A stretch of DNA of 64,000 nt from Pseudomonas sp. S09G 359 (GCF_002843605.1 NZ_CP025263.1:5485501-5549500), one strand, 5' to 3'. Positions 1-10,186 are shown, numbered from the stretch's first letter. Translations and numbers: made by a program. Notes: generated from the letters alone by a model not told the origin.

Positions 1-1054
<1,054 letters not shown>

Positions 1055-1092
1055 TTAAATACTTTGTAGTAACGGGAAAATGAGCGGGGAAA

Positions 1093-1389
1093 TCAGCCTT
1101 CCAGTACAGCGAGAATCTCGTTCTCAGCCATGACCAGCAGGTCTTCGCCGTCGACTTTCACAGTGTTGCTGCCGGAGTAAGGACCGAATACAACCTTGTC
1201 ACCGACTTTAACGGCCAGCGCACGCACTTCACCGTTTTCCAGAGTCTTGCCTGGGCCTGCAGCGACGATCACACCGTGGTTGGCTTTTTCAGCAGCCGAA
1301 CCTGGCAGAACGATACCGCCAGCGGTTTTCTTTTCTTCTTCGCTGCGACGGATAACGACGCGGTCGTGCAGAGGACGAAGCTTGCTCAT
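1093..1389 (-). CDS. groES: 10-kDa co-chaperonin GroES
   Basis: GroES is the heptameric lid of the GroEL chamber. The 98-residue product begins [15 protein letters not shown] and carries the mobile-loop segment around residues 17-34 ([18 protein letters not shown]) that contacts the GroEL apical domain. Length matches the family (about 97 residues). The ATG at 1389 is preceded by an AGGAGAG ribosome site. It is the first gene of the groES-groEL operon. Confidence 0.98.
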   Translation of the reverse strand: MSKLRPLHDRVVIRRSEEEKKTAGGIVLPGSAAEKANHGVIVAAGPGKTLENGEVRALAVKVGDKVVFGPYSGSNTVKVDGEDLLVMAENEILAVLEG

Positions 1390-1527
1390 TGTCGATCTCT
1401 CCTAATTGTGTTTTTCATCGGCCGGTGTCTGTACCGGCAGGTTTAATCCGGCGGTGCCGGTCGCGGTTCGCTGAGCAAACCGCGGAAGTCTGTCTGGTGT
1501 CGCCACCAGAAACCTTGCGGTGACCGT

Positions 1528-1555
1528 TACATAAGGGCGCATAAGCTTATTACAA
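1528..1555 (-). promoter_or_regulatory. candidate promoter of groES-groEL
   Basis: On the minus strand TTGTAA (1550-1555) and TATGTA (1528-1533) are separated by 16 bases, a plausible housekeeping promoter about 140 bases upstream of groES. Slightly further upstream (about 1562-1581) a TTGCAA followed by a CCCC run could be part of a heat-shock sigma-32 promoter, but the spacing does not fit the consensus well. Inference from sequence only. Confidence 0.4.
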
Positions 1556-1602
1556 GGGGCCGGGGATGAATTTTTTTGCAACTGGCGGCCCTTAAAAGCA
1601 AC

Positions 1603-1622
1603 ACGGCACCCGAAGGTGCCGT
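1603..1622 (-). terminator. hairpin terminator after fxsA
   Basis: An 8-bp perfect stem ACGGCACC/GGTGCCGT with a CGAA tetraloop lies just beyond the fxsA stop codon. In the direction of fxsA it is followed by GTTGCTTTT, a short T-rich tail. It fits a rho-independent terminator that separates fxsA from groES. Confidence 0.65.
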
Positions 1623-1635
1623 GAGGGCGGAGCGG

Positions 1636-2112
1636 TTATTTGCTGTCGCGGTGCTCGAACTCGCCTTCAATCACATCACCTTCACGCCCCAGCGGTTGGC
1701 GCGGAGCCGGGCCGCCACGGGGTTGCAGGTCATCGGCAAACGCGCGTTGGCGCATTGCCGCGTCTTCGGCGCGCTGGCGCATCTTGCCGGCCAGCAGCTT
1801 GCGGGTGACCGGCAGCAACATCACCAAACCAACCACATCGCTGATAAAGCCCGGCAGGATCAACAGGCCACCGGCCAAAGCCATCATCAGGCCTTCAAGC
1901 ATGGTCTGGGCCGGCAGTTCGCCGCGGTTCAAGCTTTCACGCGCACGCAGCGCCGTGGCCAGGCCGGCGACACGCAGCACCAGAACGCCGAGCATCGAGC
2001 CGAGAATGATCAGCAACAGGGCCGGGAAAAACCCGATGGCGCTGCTGACTTGAACGAATACGAACAGCTCCAACACCGGGAATAGCAGAAAGAGCAATAA
2101 AAAAGGGCGCAT
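1636..2112 (-). CDS. fxsA: FxsA family membrane protein
   Basis: FxsA (Suppressor of F exclusion of phage T7) is a small inner-membrane protein of unknown biochemical role. The 158-residue product starting MRPFLLLFLLFPVLELFVF has a first membrane helix at about residues 2-22, a second at 24-45 (FFPALLLIILGSMLGVLVL) and a third near 75-100, then a polar, Arg- and Pro-rich cytoplasmic tail. The ATG at 2112 has GAGGAACC upstream and gives the usual FxsA N-terminus; an upstream extension to 2151 is open but lacks family similarity. It sits directly upstream of groES on the same strand but is separated from it by a terminator-like hairpin. Confidence 0.9.
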   Translation of the reverse strand: MRPFLLLFLLFPVLELFVFVQVSSAIGFFPALLLIILGSMLGVLVLRVAGLATALRARESLNRGELPAQTMLEGLMMALAGGLLILPGFISDVVGLVMLLPVTRKLLAGKMRQRAEDAAMRQRAFADDLQPRGGPAPRQPLGREGDVIEGEFEHRDSK

Positions 2113-2178
2113 CAAATGGTTCCTCAACGCAAGAATGCCTTGCCAGTTCACCTTAGATGACGTCGCCGTTTCGTGAAT

Positions 2179-2910
2179 TCAAGCTTCAGCGGCTGATTTT
2201 TTCGGCCACACTTCGGCGTGGGCCAATGAAACCAGGGCCTCGCGTACTTGTGTCGGCGTGTTGCAAGACTCCGCAAAGGGCAACCAATGCAGCGATTGGC
2301 CAATGCGCAGGTGCATGCCTTCGCTGTCGATACCGGCCAGTTGCGCAGGTTCGGAGGTCGGCAAACCGCTGAGGTCGACGTAATGGGCGATGGCCTTGGT
2401 GTGGTCGCTGTTCATGTGCTCGACCATGCTGCGCTCGGCCTTGCCGAAGAATGGGTTGGCCAGGGTCAATTGGTCGACCCAGTGAATCGCGCCAAACCCG
2501 CCGATGTAACGGTGGCGTACCGGCTTGAGCACCCAGAAATCAAAATCGTGGGCCTTGTGGTAGTTGGCCGAATCGGGGAAATAGCGGTAGTAACGCTCGG
2601 CGGCCGCCTCGATGGCGTCAGCGTCTTGAAGTTTTTCGGCTTCGCCCAGGTAGGTCAGGCGCCCCACTGCCTGCACATCGTCCGCCTCACGCTCACCCAC
2701 CAACAGTGAGCACTTGGGGTCTTTTTGCAGGTTGTGGGTGTGCTGGGCAATACGGCTGATGAGGATCAGCGGGCGGCCCTGCTCGTCCAGGCAGTACGGC
2801 ACGACCGAACCGAAAGGAAAGCCGGGCATGGCTTTGGACTGTGTGGAGAGAGCCCCACGGTATTCCTTGAGCAACAGCTCTCGGGCGTTCTTGGCAACGT
2901 GTGCGCTCAA
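2179..2910 (-). CDS. HugZ-type pyridoxamine-5'-phosphate-oxidase-like protein (putative haem utilisation)
   Basis: The 243-residue protein has an N-terminal PNPOx-like split-barrel (about residues 10-150, with RPLILISRIAQHTHNLQKDP as the typical strand/helix) and a C-terminal DUF2470-like domain (about 160-235, with the motif MVEHMNSDHTKA). This two-domain layout is that of HugZ-family haem-degrading or haem-storage proteins, although many members have no proven activity. The start is a TTG at 2910: a strong GAGGAG lies 7 bases upstream, and the next ATG (codon 28) would cut into the barrel. No linked haem-uptake genes are present, so the substrate is an inference. Confidence 0.75.
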   Translation of the reverse strand: MSAHVAKNARELLLKEYRGALSTQSKAMPGFPFGSVVPYCLDEQGRPLILISRIAQHTHNLQKDPKCSLLVGEREADDVQAVGRLTYLGEAEKLQDADAIEAAAERYYRYFPDSANYHKAHDFDFWVLKPVRHRYIGGFGAIHWVDQLTLANPFFGKAERSMVEHMNSDHTKAIAHYVDLSGLPTSEPAQLAGIDSEGMHLRIGQSLHWLPFAESCNTPTQVREALVSLAHAEVWPKKSAAEA

Positions 2911-3015
2911 CGTATGACTCCTCGGGAATTCGGCCGCCCATAGCTTATGGGAATGGATCTCAACACAAGGTAATCAATATCGGCGAAGGTTGCCAAGCGG
3001 GTTTGTGAGGCCTGA

Positions 3016-4023
3016 TTACCAGGCGACACCGAAGCCTGCGGTGTAACGGGTCTTGCTCAGGCTGCTGTCCGAGTCGCCACTGATAACGTCGCGCTCGGCC
3101 TTCAGGTTGAGGGAGGCCCATTCGGTGACTTTGTAGCGCAGGCCCATCTCCGCATCCAGGGAGTAATCCACCGGCCCGTCAATCGGGCGGCCCAGTTCGC
3201 CGTTGGTGAAGAACTCGACCGTCTTGCCCACCAGGTAGCGGTTGTAGTTCCACTTCATGGCCACCGAGTAGAAATTGTCTTTGCCGCCCTCGGCATATTC
3301 GTAGTCGGTACGGTTGACCAGCGAGCCGAGGGAGAACGCGCCCAGCTCATCATCCCAGAACTGGTAGCCCGGGCCGGTGCCCACGGTGCGTTGGCGCGCC
3401 AGGTCTTCCACCTTGTCGCGCTTGTAGGTCAGGCGACCCTGCCAGAACCAGTGTTCAGTGAGGAAGCGGTCCAAGTCATATTCCAGCGACCAGTTGTCGG
3501 TGGTGGTGACGTCGTCCTGGAACTCGCGGTTGTACTCGCCCTGCCCGGTGTGACGCCATTGACCGTGACGCGCGGTGGTCTTGAAGTCGATGTCGTAGTC
3601 GTTGGTGTCGTTTTCGGCGCGCTTGTAGTCCAGCGCCATGTCGACGTTACCCTTCCACACCAGGTCTTCGATCACAGGCTTGGGCTTGATGATCTGTTGA
3701 ATGCTCGCCAGTTCGACGGTCTTGGGCGCCTCGCCATTGGCCAGCACCACTTTGCCATCGTCCGCCGCCTTGAGGGACTTGGCCTTTTCACCAGTGTAGG
3801 CATCCTGCTTGACCAGCAGCTCCTGGTCGCTTTCCAGGGTTTTGACCTGTTTCCAGTCCACGGGGATGGCGCCTGCGTAGTCGGTCTGGATCAGCAACTT
3901 GCCACCGTCGAAGACCTTGATCTTGCCGGTCAGGCGATCACCGTTCTTTAACCAGACGGTGTCGGCCAGCAAGGGCGTGGAGGCACTGAAAACAGCGAGG
4001 CACAGCAGGGTTCTGGACAACAT
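3016..4023 (-). CDS. DUF481 family outer-membrane beta-barrel protein
   Basis: The 335-residue product starts with a signal peptide (MLSRTLLCLAVFSASTPLLA, cleavage likely after the AxxLLA segment). Residues 21-110 form a small beta-rich domain (DTVWLKNGDRLTGKI), and residues about 120-335 have the alternating polar and aromatic strands of a DUF481/YdiY barrel, ending VAW with the C-terminal aromatic expected for BAM-assembled proteins. Function is unknown; homologues are called salt-induced outer-membrane proteins. It is divergent from the alkyltransferase-like gene, with a 126-base shared upstream region. Confidence 0.8.
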   Translation of the reverse strand: MLSRTLLCLAVFSASTPLLADTVWLKNGDRLTGKIKVFDGGKLLIQTDYAGAIPVDWKQVKTLESDQELLVKQDAYTGEKAKSLKAADDGKVVLANGEAPKTVELASIQQIIKPKPVIEDLVWKGNVDMALDYKRAENDTNDYDIDFKTTARHGQWRHTGQGEYNREFQDDVTTTDNWSLEYDLDRFLTEHWFWQGRLTYKRDKVEDLARQRTVGTGPGYQFWDDELGAFSLGSLVNRTDYEYAEGGKDNFYSVAMKWNYNRYLVGKTVEFFTNGELGRPIDGPVDYSLDAEMGLRYKVTEWASLNLKAERDVISGDSDSSLSKTRYTAGFGVAW

Positions 4024-4149
4024 AAGCGGATAGTGAGCTCAGGGTTGGCGAAAAAGGGCGATTATCGTGTTAGATAGCTAGGACTGACTCAAGGATTTAT
4101 ATTGAGTTCAATTCTCAACAGCACACTTACAGACTTTTCTTACAAAAAG

Positions 4150-4512
4150 ATGCCTATATCTGACCCACCTGCTGAAACGCCGCAAAGCCCCGCAGAGATG
4201 CGTCGCACCGCGCTGTACCTGACATTGGCGCAGGTGCCCGCCGGTTGCGTGGTGAGTTACGGTGAATTGGCGCAGTTGGCAGGCCTGGGGCGTGCGGCAC
4301 GCTGGGTGGGGCGCACCTTGAGCCAACTTCCCGAAGGCTCCAAATTGCCCTGGCACCGCGTGCTGGGTGCCGGTGGTCGGATAAGTCTGCCGGTGGGCAG
4401 TGCCTCGGGCGATGAACAGCGGGCGCGTCTGCGCGATGAGGGGGTGACTGTCCGCAACAATCGCGTGGATATTCAGCGCCATGGCTGGCGCCCGGTAGAG
4501 CACAGCGGTTAG
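4150..4512 (+). CDS. alkyltransferase-like protein (Atl, MGMT family without the acceptor cysteine)
   Basis: The protein has the DNA-binding wing of O6-alkylguanine transferases (VPAGCVVSYGELAQLAGLGRAARWVGRTL, here shown as VSYGELAQLAG and RAARWVG), with the Arg finger region intact. The catalytic PCHRV is replaced by PWHRV (Trp68 when starting at 4150), the hallmark of Atl proteins that bind O6-alkylguanine without repairing it and flag the lesion for nucleotide-excision repair. I chose the ATG at 4150 (120 residues); an in-frame TTG at 4102 would add 16 residues, and an ATG at 4198 is also possible. None has a strong ribosome site. It ends 43 bases before the ampG-like gene on the same strand. 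Confidence 0.88.
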   Translation: MPISDPPAETPQSPAEMRRTALYLTLAQVPAGCVVSYGELAQLAGLGRAARWVGRTLSQLPEGSKLPWHRVLGAGGRISLPVGSASGDEQRARLRDEGVTVRNNRVDIQRHGWRPVEHSG

Positions 4513-4555
4513 AGTGCGCGCTTTGTTTCCGTGAATCTGAGGCAGACTCCAGCCC

Positions 4556-6088
4556 ATGCCCCGTAAAACCTGGCGCGCCGCGCTCGCCGCCTATGCCAGC
4601 CCCTCGACGTTAGTCCTGTTGTTGCTCGGCTTTGCCGCCGGCCTGCCTTACATGTTGGTGTTCTCGACGCTGTCGGTGTGGTTGCGTGAGGCCGGTGTGG
4701 CCCGCGAGACCATTGGCTATGCGAGCCTGATCGGCTTGGCTTACGCCTTCAAGTGGGTCTGGTCGCCGCTGCTCGACCAATGGCGCCTGCCGTTGCTCGG
4801 CAAACTTGGACGACGTCGTTCCTGGCTGGTACTTGCCCAGTCGCTGGTGATCCTCGGATTGATCGGCATGGGGTTCTGCGACCCTCAGAAACACCTGTCC
4901 TGGCTGATCGCCATTGCCGTCATCGTCGCATTCGCCTCCGCTACCCAGGACATTGCGGTAGATGCCTATCGCCTGGAAATCGCCGACGACAGCCGCCAGG
5001 CTGCCCTGGCCGCCAGCTATATGTCCGGTTACCGCATCGCGGCATTGCTGGCGACCGCAGGCGCGCTGTTTTTTGCCGAAGGCTTCGGCTCCACCGGGTT
5101 CAACTATAAACACTCGGCCTGGACCGGCACCTACGTGCTGTTCGGCGTGCTGATGATCCCGGCGCTGCTGACCACGCTGTTCATGCGCGAACCGAATGTA
5201 CCGCTGCGCACCCAACTGCAGGCCGGGCGCTACAGCTTTGTGCATCAGCTCGTGTCGGTATTTGTGCTGATCGTGCTGCTGGTGTCGGTACCGGCGATGT
5301 TCACCCAGCTGTACAACACCGATTTCGCCAGCGTGGTATTCCACGGCGTGAGCCTGTGGGACCTGTTGATGGACGACCGCGCTTTCCTGCGCGCCATCCT
5401 CTATATCACCCTCACCGCCCTGTGCCTCTCGGCCATGGGCCGCCGGGGCCTGGCGCCGGTGCTGACGCCGGTCAATGACTTTATCCTGCGCTACCGCTGG
5501 CAGGCGCTGCTGCTGCTGGGGCTGATCGCGACCTATCGGATGTCCGACACGGTGATGGGCGTAATGGCCAACGTGTTCTACATCGACCAGGGTTTTACCA
5601 AGGACCAGATCGCCGGAGTCAGCAAGATTTTCGGCCTGATCATGACCCTGCTCGGCGCCGGCATGGGCGGCCTGCTGATTGTGCGGTTCGGCATCTTGCC
5701 GATCCTGTTTATCGGCGGCGTGGCGTCGGCCGGCACCAACCTGCTGTTCGTGATGCTCGCCGACATGGGCCCGGACCTGCAGATGCTGATCTTCACCATC
5801 TCCCTGGACAACTTCAGCTCGGGCCTGGCCACGTCAGCGTTCGTGGCTTACCTGTCGAGCCTGACCAACCTCAAGTTCTCCGCCACCCAATATGCGCTGC
5901 TCAGCTCGATCATGCTGTTGCTGCCACGCTTGATCGGCGGGTACTCGGGGGTGATGGTGGAGAAGTTCGGCTATCACAACTTCTTCCTGATCACCTGCAT
6001 GCTGGGTGTGCCGACGTTGCTGCTGATTGCGCTGCATTGGTATCAGGAAAACCGGCGGATTCGCTTGAATCCACCCGCCGAAGACTGA
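4556..6088 (+). CDS. ampG: AmpG-type muropeptide permease (MFS)
   Basis: AmpG imports GlcNAc-anhydro-muropeptides from the periplasm for cell-wall recycling and so feeds AmpR-controlled beta-lactamase induction. The 510-residue sequence begins with a short basic N-terminus and then LLLLGFAAGLPYMLVFSTL, the typical AmpG first helix, followed by LREAGVARETIGYASLIGLAYAFK (helix 2 region) and the RRRSWLVLAQ loop. About 14 membrane helices can be counted, more than the 12 of most MFS proteins, which also fits AmpG. Pseudomonads often have two AmpG paralogues, so this may be AmpG or AmpP; the sequence alone does not decide. Confidence 0.82.
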   Translation: MPRKTWRAALAAYASPSTLVLLLLGFAAGLPYMLVFSTLSVWLREAGVARETIGYASLIGLAYAFKWVWSPLLDQWRLPLLGKLGRRRSWLVLAQSLVILGLIGMGFCDPQKHLSWLIAIAVIVAFASATQDIAVDAYRLEIADDSRQAALAASYMSGYRIAALLATAGALFFAEGFGSTGFNYKHSAWTGTYVLFGVLMIPALLTTLFMREPNVPLRTQLQAGRYSFVHQLVSVFVLIVLLVSVPAMFTQLYNTDFASVVFHGVSLWDLLMDDRAFLRAILYITLTALCLSAMGRRGLAPVLTPVNDFILRYRWQALLLLGLIATYRMSDTVMGVMANVFYIDQGFTKDQIAGVSKIFGLIMTLLGAGMGGLLIVRFGILPILFIGGVASAGTNLLFVMLADMGPDLQMLIFTISLDNFSSGLATSAFVAYLSSLTNLKFSATQYALLSSIMLLLPRLIGGYSGVMVEKFGYHNFFLITCMLGVPTLLLIALHWYQENRRIRLNPPAED

Positions 6089-6100
6089 CACCACTGGGTC

Positions 6101-6193
6101 AATGTGGGAGGGGGCTTGCCCCCGATAGCAGGGTGTCAGTCAACTTATCGATGGCTGACACACCGCTATCGGGGGCAAGCCCCCTCCCACATT
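6101..6193. repeat. REP doublet (inverted pair), GGGGGCTTGCCCCC type
   Basis: Two REP units face each other: AATGTGGGAGGGGGCTTGCC at 6101 and its reverse complement ending at 6193, with a 30-base spacer that itself contains the inverted TGTCAG/CTGACA. The whole unit can fold into one long cruciform, typical of REPIN elements mobilised by RayT transposases. It lies between ampG and proS and may stabilise or end transcripts. Confidence 0.9.
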
Positions 6194-6293
6194 AGCCCAC
6201 ACACCTCTGTGCATTCTGATGCCTGTACTCCAGCAGTTTGCGCCCGTACAATCCCAAGTCATTTCAAGTTCAAGCAACCGACAACGGCCTACC

Positions 6294-8009
6294 ATGCGTA
6301 CCAGTCAATATTTGCTCGCCACACAGAAAGAAACGCCTTCCGACGCGGTCGTGATCAGCCATCAGCTGATGCTGCGCGCCGGCATGATCCGCAAACTGGC
6401 CTCCGGCCTGTACACCTGGCTGCCCATGGGCTTGAAGGTGATGCGCAAGGTCGAAGCCATCGTTCGTGAAGAAATGAACGCCGCCGGCTCTCTGGAAGTG
6501 TTGATGCCGAGCACCCAACCGGCTGAGTTGTGGCAGGAATCCGGGCGCTGGGAAGAGTACGGCCCTGAGTTGCTGCGCTTCAAGGATCGCCACGGTCGCG
6601 ACTTCTGCGCCGGCCCGACCCACGAAGAAGTGATCACCGACCTGATGCGCAACGAGCTGAGCAGCTACAAGCAGCTGCCGCTGAACCTGTATCAGATCCA
6701 GACCAAATTCCGTGATGAAATCCGCCCGCGCTTCGGTTTGATGCGCGGCCGCGAATTCATCATGAAGGACGCGTATTCGTTCCACGCCGACCAGGCATCG
6801 CTGCAGGTCACCTACGACCGCATGCACCAGGCCTACTGCAACGTGTTCACGCGCCTGGGCCTGAAATTCCGCCCGGTTGAAGCGGACAACGGCTCCATCG
6901 GCGGCGCCGGCTCCCACGAATTCCACGTGCTGGCCGAATCCGGCGAAGACGATATCGTGTTCAGCAACGGTTCCGACTACGCGGCGAACATCGAGAAAGC
7001 CGAAGCCGTACCACGGGAAACCTCGCGCCCAGCCCCGGCTGAAGAGCTGCGCCTGGTAGACACCCCAGAGACCAAGACCATCGCGGCCCTGGTGGAAAAA
7101 TTCAATCTGCCGATTGAAAAGACCATCAAGACCCTGATCGTGCGCGCCGAGGAAGAAGGCAAGCTGATCGCCCTGGTCATCCGTGGCGACCACGAGCTCA
7201 ACGAAATCAAGGCCGCTCAGCAACCTGGCGTCGCCAGCCCGCTGGTCATGGCCACCGATGCAGAACTGCGCGACGCCATTGGCGCGGGTGCCGGTTCGCT
7301 CGGCCCGCTGAACCTGCCTCTGCCGATCATCATCGACCGTTCAGTCGAGCTGATGAGCGACTTCGGTATCGGCGCAAACATCGACGACAAGCACTACTTC
7401 GGCGTGAACTGGGAACGTGACCTGCCGGTTCCGACCGTGGCCGACCTGCGTAACGTGGTTGCCGGCGACCCAAGCCCGGATGGCAAGGGCACCCTGGAGA
7501 TCAAGCGCGGTATCGAAGTCGGGCACATCTTCCAGCTGGGCAACAAGTACAGCAAGGCGATGAAGTGCGAAGTGCTGGGCGAGAACGGCAAGCCGATCAC
7601 CCTGGACATGGGTTGCTACGGCATTGGTGTTTCCCGCGTGGTCGCGGCTGCCATCGAGCAGAACAACGACGAAAAAGGCATCATCTGGAGTGACGCCCTG
7701 GCGCCGTTCCAGATCGCCCTGGTGCCACTGCGTTACGAAACCGAGCAAGTACGCGAAGCCACCGACAAACTGTATGCGGAACTCACCGCTGCCGGTTTTG
7801 AAGTGCTGCTGGATGACCGGGACAAGAAAACCAGCCCGGGCATCAAGTTCGCCGACATGGAACTGATTGGCATCCCGCACCGGATCGTGGTCAGTGACCG
7901 CGGCCTGGCCGATGGCAATCTGGAATACAAAAGCCGGACCGAAGCCGAAGCTCAACCGTTGCCGGTGGCTGACGTGCTGTCTTTCCTTCAGGCGCGTATT
8001 CGTCGCTGA
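6294..8009 (+). CDS. proS: prolyl-tRNA synthetase
   Basis: ProS charges tRNA-Pro with proline. The 571-residue product starting [15 protein letters not shown] is the bacterial type: class II motif 1 in the first 100 residues, motif 2 around [21 protein letters not shown], an inserted editing (INS) domain at about residues 225-405 that clears mis-charged alanine, motif 3 ([14 protein letters not shown]) near 440-455, and the C-terminal anticodon-binding domain ending LQARIRR. The ATG at 6294 gives the family length (E. coli 572); the frame is open further upstream without similarity. Confidence 0.97.
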   Translation: MRTSQYLLATQKETPSDAVVISHQLMLRAGMIRKLASGLYTWLPMGLKVMRKVEAIVREEMNAAGSLEVLMPSTQPAELWQESGRWEEYGPELLRFKDRHGRDFCAGPTHEEVITDLMRNELSSYKQLPLNLYQIQTKFRDEIRPRFGLMRGREFIMKDAYSFHADQASLQVTYDRMHQAYCNVFTRLGLKFRPVEADNGSIGGAGSHEFHVLAESGEDDIVFSNGSDYAANIEKAEAVPRETSRPAPAEELRLVDTPETKTIAALVEKFNLPIEKTIKTLIVRAEEEGKLIALVIRGDHELNEIKAAQQPGVASPLVMATDAELRDAIGAGAGSLGPLNLPLPIIIDRSVELMSDFGIGANIDDKHYFGVNWERDLPVPTVADLRNVVAGDPSPDGKGTLEIKRGIEVGHIFQLGNKYSKAMKCEVLGENGKPITLDMGCYGIGVSRVVAAAIEQNNDEKGIIWSDALAPFQIALVPLRYETEQVREATDKLYAELTAAGFEVLLDDRDKKTSPGIKFADMELIGIPHRIVVSDRGLADGNLEYKSRTEAEAQPLPVADVLSFLQARIRR

Positions 8010-8029
8010 AAACCAGATCAAGAGAAGTC

Positions 8030-8983
8030 ATGTTCAAGCGAAACACCAGAGCCCTGGGGGGCGCCGCCTTGTGCGGCGCCCTGCTGGTCAGCGGCTGCGC
8101 CAACCAGATGTCGCAACGCAGTGAGCACGAGGAGCGGGTCGAGCGTAAGTTGCTCGACCACAGCCTGCAGATCGATGTAGGCGAACCCAAAGTGCTGGAA
8201 CTGCCGCAACGCCGGGTGCGCATTCACGAGCAAAAGACCTTTGAGGTCACCGAGTTCGAAGTCACCCGCCGTTACGACCGCTACACCCCCTACCAGCCCT
8301 GGCGCAAACTCTATGAGATGCCCTTGGGTGCCGTAGCCCTGGTGGCCGGTGCCGGCGCCAACGTGGTGAATATTTTCGCCCTTGGCAACCTGCCGACCAG
8401 CGTGACCCGCGACTGGCTGACCTACGGCGTGGACGGCCTCAACCCGTTCATGAACGTGCAGTCCCATGGCCGTGCGCAACAGAACCTGGCGGGTATCGAT
8501 GAAGTCCAGCGCGACAAGCGCACGGAGTATTCGAGCCTGCCCTGGAGCGAACGCCCGGTACAGGTCACCGCCGGCAAGCAGATCCATGAGCTGACCACCG
8601 ACCGCAACGGCGTATTGCGCCTGAACCTGTTGGACAGCCCGTTTGCCGAGCAGGACTTGAACCGCATCAGCACCCTGAAGATCAGCGTGGAAGATGGCCA
8701 GGACGACGTGCATTCCGACTCGACCCTGGCGATCAGCAGCACCTTGCGCGGCAAATTGCTCGAAGCCCATGGCCTGATCTACGACGACCTGGAAGACGAT
8801 GAGGTCAGCCAGTGGGTGCACCGCGTCAAGCGCCTGTCGGAGCTGGGCCTGGAAGAAGAAGCCAGCGAACTGGAACAAAGCCTGATCGAACTGACCCGCA
8901 ATGATCCGGAGTTGCAGCAGGAGTTTTTGCAGGCGCTGACCAAGGATGCGGGGCGGTTAGTCGCGGATCCCGGGGCTCGCTGA
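8030..8983 (+). CDS. conserved outer-membrane-type lipoprotein of unknown function
   Basis: The 317-residue product has a lipoprotein signal with lipobox LVSGC (Cys23); residue +2 is Ala, compatible with outer-membrane sorting. The rest is polar: a charged segment after the Cys, a beta-rich middle (RRVRIHEQKTFEVTEFEVT), one Gly/Ala-rich hydrophobic stretch around residues 100-125 (MPLGAVALVAGAGANVVNIF) and an acidic, Glu-rich helical C-terminus from about 245. I do not recognise a domain. It follows proS after 20 bases and may be co-transcribed; a similar gene next to proS is, as I remember, common in Pseudomonas. Confidence 0.8.
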   Translation: MFKRNTRALGGAALCGALLVSGCANQMSQRSEHEERVERKLLDHSLQIDVGEPKVLELPQRRVRIHEQKTFEVTEFEVTRRYDRYTPYQPWRKLYEMPLGAVALVAGAGANVVNIFALGNLPTSVTRDWLTYGVDGLNPFMNVQSHGRAQQNLAGIDEVQRDKRTEYSSLPWSERPVQVTAGKQIHELTTDRNGVLRLNLLDSPFAEQDLNRISTLKISVEDGQDDVHSDSTLAISSTLRGKLLEAHGLIYDDLEDDEVSQWVHRVKRLSELGLEEEASELEQSLIELTRNDPELQQEFLQALTKDAGRLVADPGAR

Positions 8984-9006
8984 GTCTCCAGACGGGATAA
9001 AAATCC

Positions 9007-9117
9007 AAATGTGGGAGGGGCGGGGCGACGATTCGACTTGCTCGCGAAGGCGGTGTATCAGTGATGAATGTATCGACTGACACTCCGCCTTCGCGAGCAA
9101 GCCCGCTCCCACATTTG
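9007..9117. repeat. REP doublet, one arm with a 16-base insertion
   Basis: The right arm is an ordinary CGCGAGCAAGCCCGCTCCCAC unit. The left arm reads GTGGGAGGGG, then CGGGGCGACGATTCGA, then CTTGCTCGCGAAGG: the normal REP outline interrupted in its hairpin by about 16 bases. The same variant occurs at 58220-58250 and 61123-61148. It lies in the gap between the convergent lipoprotein and dinB genes. Confidence 0.85.
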
Positions 9118-9127
9118 TTTGTGGGTT

Positions 9128-10186
9128 TTACCAGGAAAATTCGAGTTGCTCGTTGCCCGTACTGAGGTCCAGCAACCGCACCCCAATCCCCAACAACCGC
9201 ACCGGCTTTCCGCCACGGTTAAACGCCTGAGTCATCAGTTGTTGATAACTCTCCAGGTCCCGCCCTGCCCCCGCCTGCTCCAGGGTGGTCTGGGTAAAGT
9301 CATGAAACTTCACCTTAACGAACGGCTTGCCTGCACGGTAGCTGCTGTCGATGCGCGCCATGCGCCCGGCCAGGGTTTCCATCAGCTCGGGCAGTTTGGC
9401 CAGGCAGCTTGAAAGATCCGGCAGGTCAACGTCGTAGGTATTTTCCACACTGATGGATTGCCGCCGGCTGTCGTTGTGCACCGCGCGGTCATCAATCCCA
9501 CGAGCCAGGCTCCACAGTCGCTCGCCAAAACTGCCGAATTCGCGCACCAGCGCCAGCTTGTTCCATTCGCGCAGTTGCAGGCAGTCTTCGATGCCCAGGC
9601 GCGCCAGCTTATCGGCCGTGACCTTGCCCACGCCGTGCAACTTGCTCACGCGCAACTGCGAGACAAAGTCCTCGACCTGATCCGGGGTAATCACAAACAG
9701 GCCGTTGGGTTTCTTCCAGTCACTGGCGATCTTGGCCAGGAACTTGTTCGGCGCCACGCCGGCAGACACGGTGATATGCAGCTGGTTGGAGACACGCCGA
9801 CGGATATCCTGCGCGATGCGCGTGGCGCTGCCGCCAAAATGCGCGCAATCGGACACATCCAGGTAGGCCTCGTCCAACGACAGCGGTTCGATCAGGTCGG
9901 TGTAGTCGCGAAAGATCGTGTGGATTTCCTTCGACGCTTCTTTATAGGCATCCATGCGCGGCTTGACGATGGTCAGGTCCGGGCACAGCTTCAAGGCATG
10001 GCGTGACGACATGGCCGAGCGCACACCGTAGGCCCGCGCCTCGTAATTGCAGGTGGCGATCACCCCGCGCCGGTCTGCCGAGCCGCCAACCGCCAGCGGC
10101 TTTTGCGCCAGGCTCGGGTCATCGCGCATCTCGATGGCGGCGTAAAAACAGTCACAGTCGACGTGGATGATTTTGCGTTGCGTCAT
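9128..10186 (-). CDS. dinB: DNA polymerase IV (Y-family translesion polymerase)
   Basis: DinB copies past damaged template bases without proofreading. The product starting MTQRKIIHVDCDCFYAAIEM shows the Y-family metal-binding Asp and steric gate Tyr/Phe segment, then SLDEAYLD with the second catalytic acidic pair at about residue 100, the helix-hairpin-helix region (LHGVGKVTADKLARLGI) near 180 and the little-finger domain to the end. The ATG at 10186 gives 352 residues, typical of Pseudomonas; a TTG at 10207 is open but unsupported. No clear LexA box was identified upstream by eye. Confidence 0.95.
   Translation of the reverse strand: MTQRKIIHVDCDCFYAAIEMRDDPSLAQKPLAVGGSADRRGVIATCNYEARAYGVRSAMSSRHALKLCPDLTIVKPRMDAYKEASKEIHTIFRDYTDLIEPLSLDEAYLDVSDCAHFGGSATRIAQDIRRRVSNQLHITVSAGVAPNKFLAKIASDWKKPNGLFVITPDQVEDFVSQLRVSKLHGVGKVTADKLARLGIEDCLQLREWNKLALVREFGSFGERLWSLARGIDDRAVHNDSRRQSISVENTYDVDLPDLSSCLAKLPELMETLAGRMARIDSSYRAGKPFVKVKFHDFTQTTLEQAGAGRDLESYQQLMTQAFNRGGKPVRLLGIGVRLLDLSTGNEQLEFSW

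Noticed and set aside
1560..1600. Sigma-32 heat-shock promoter for groES
   Set aside because: TTGCAA and CCCC elements are present but the spacing does not match the sigma-32 consensus convincingly; only mentioned in the promoter entry.
6101..6193. REP elements considered as a CRISPR array or IS ends
   Set aside because: They are dispersed inverted pairs, not direct repeats with uniform spacers, and no transposase gene is present.
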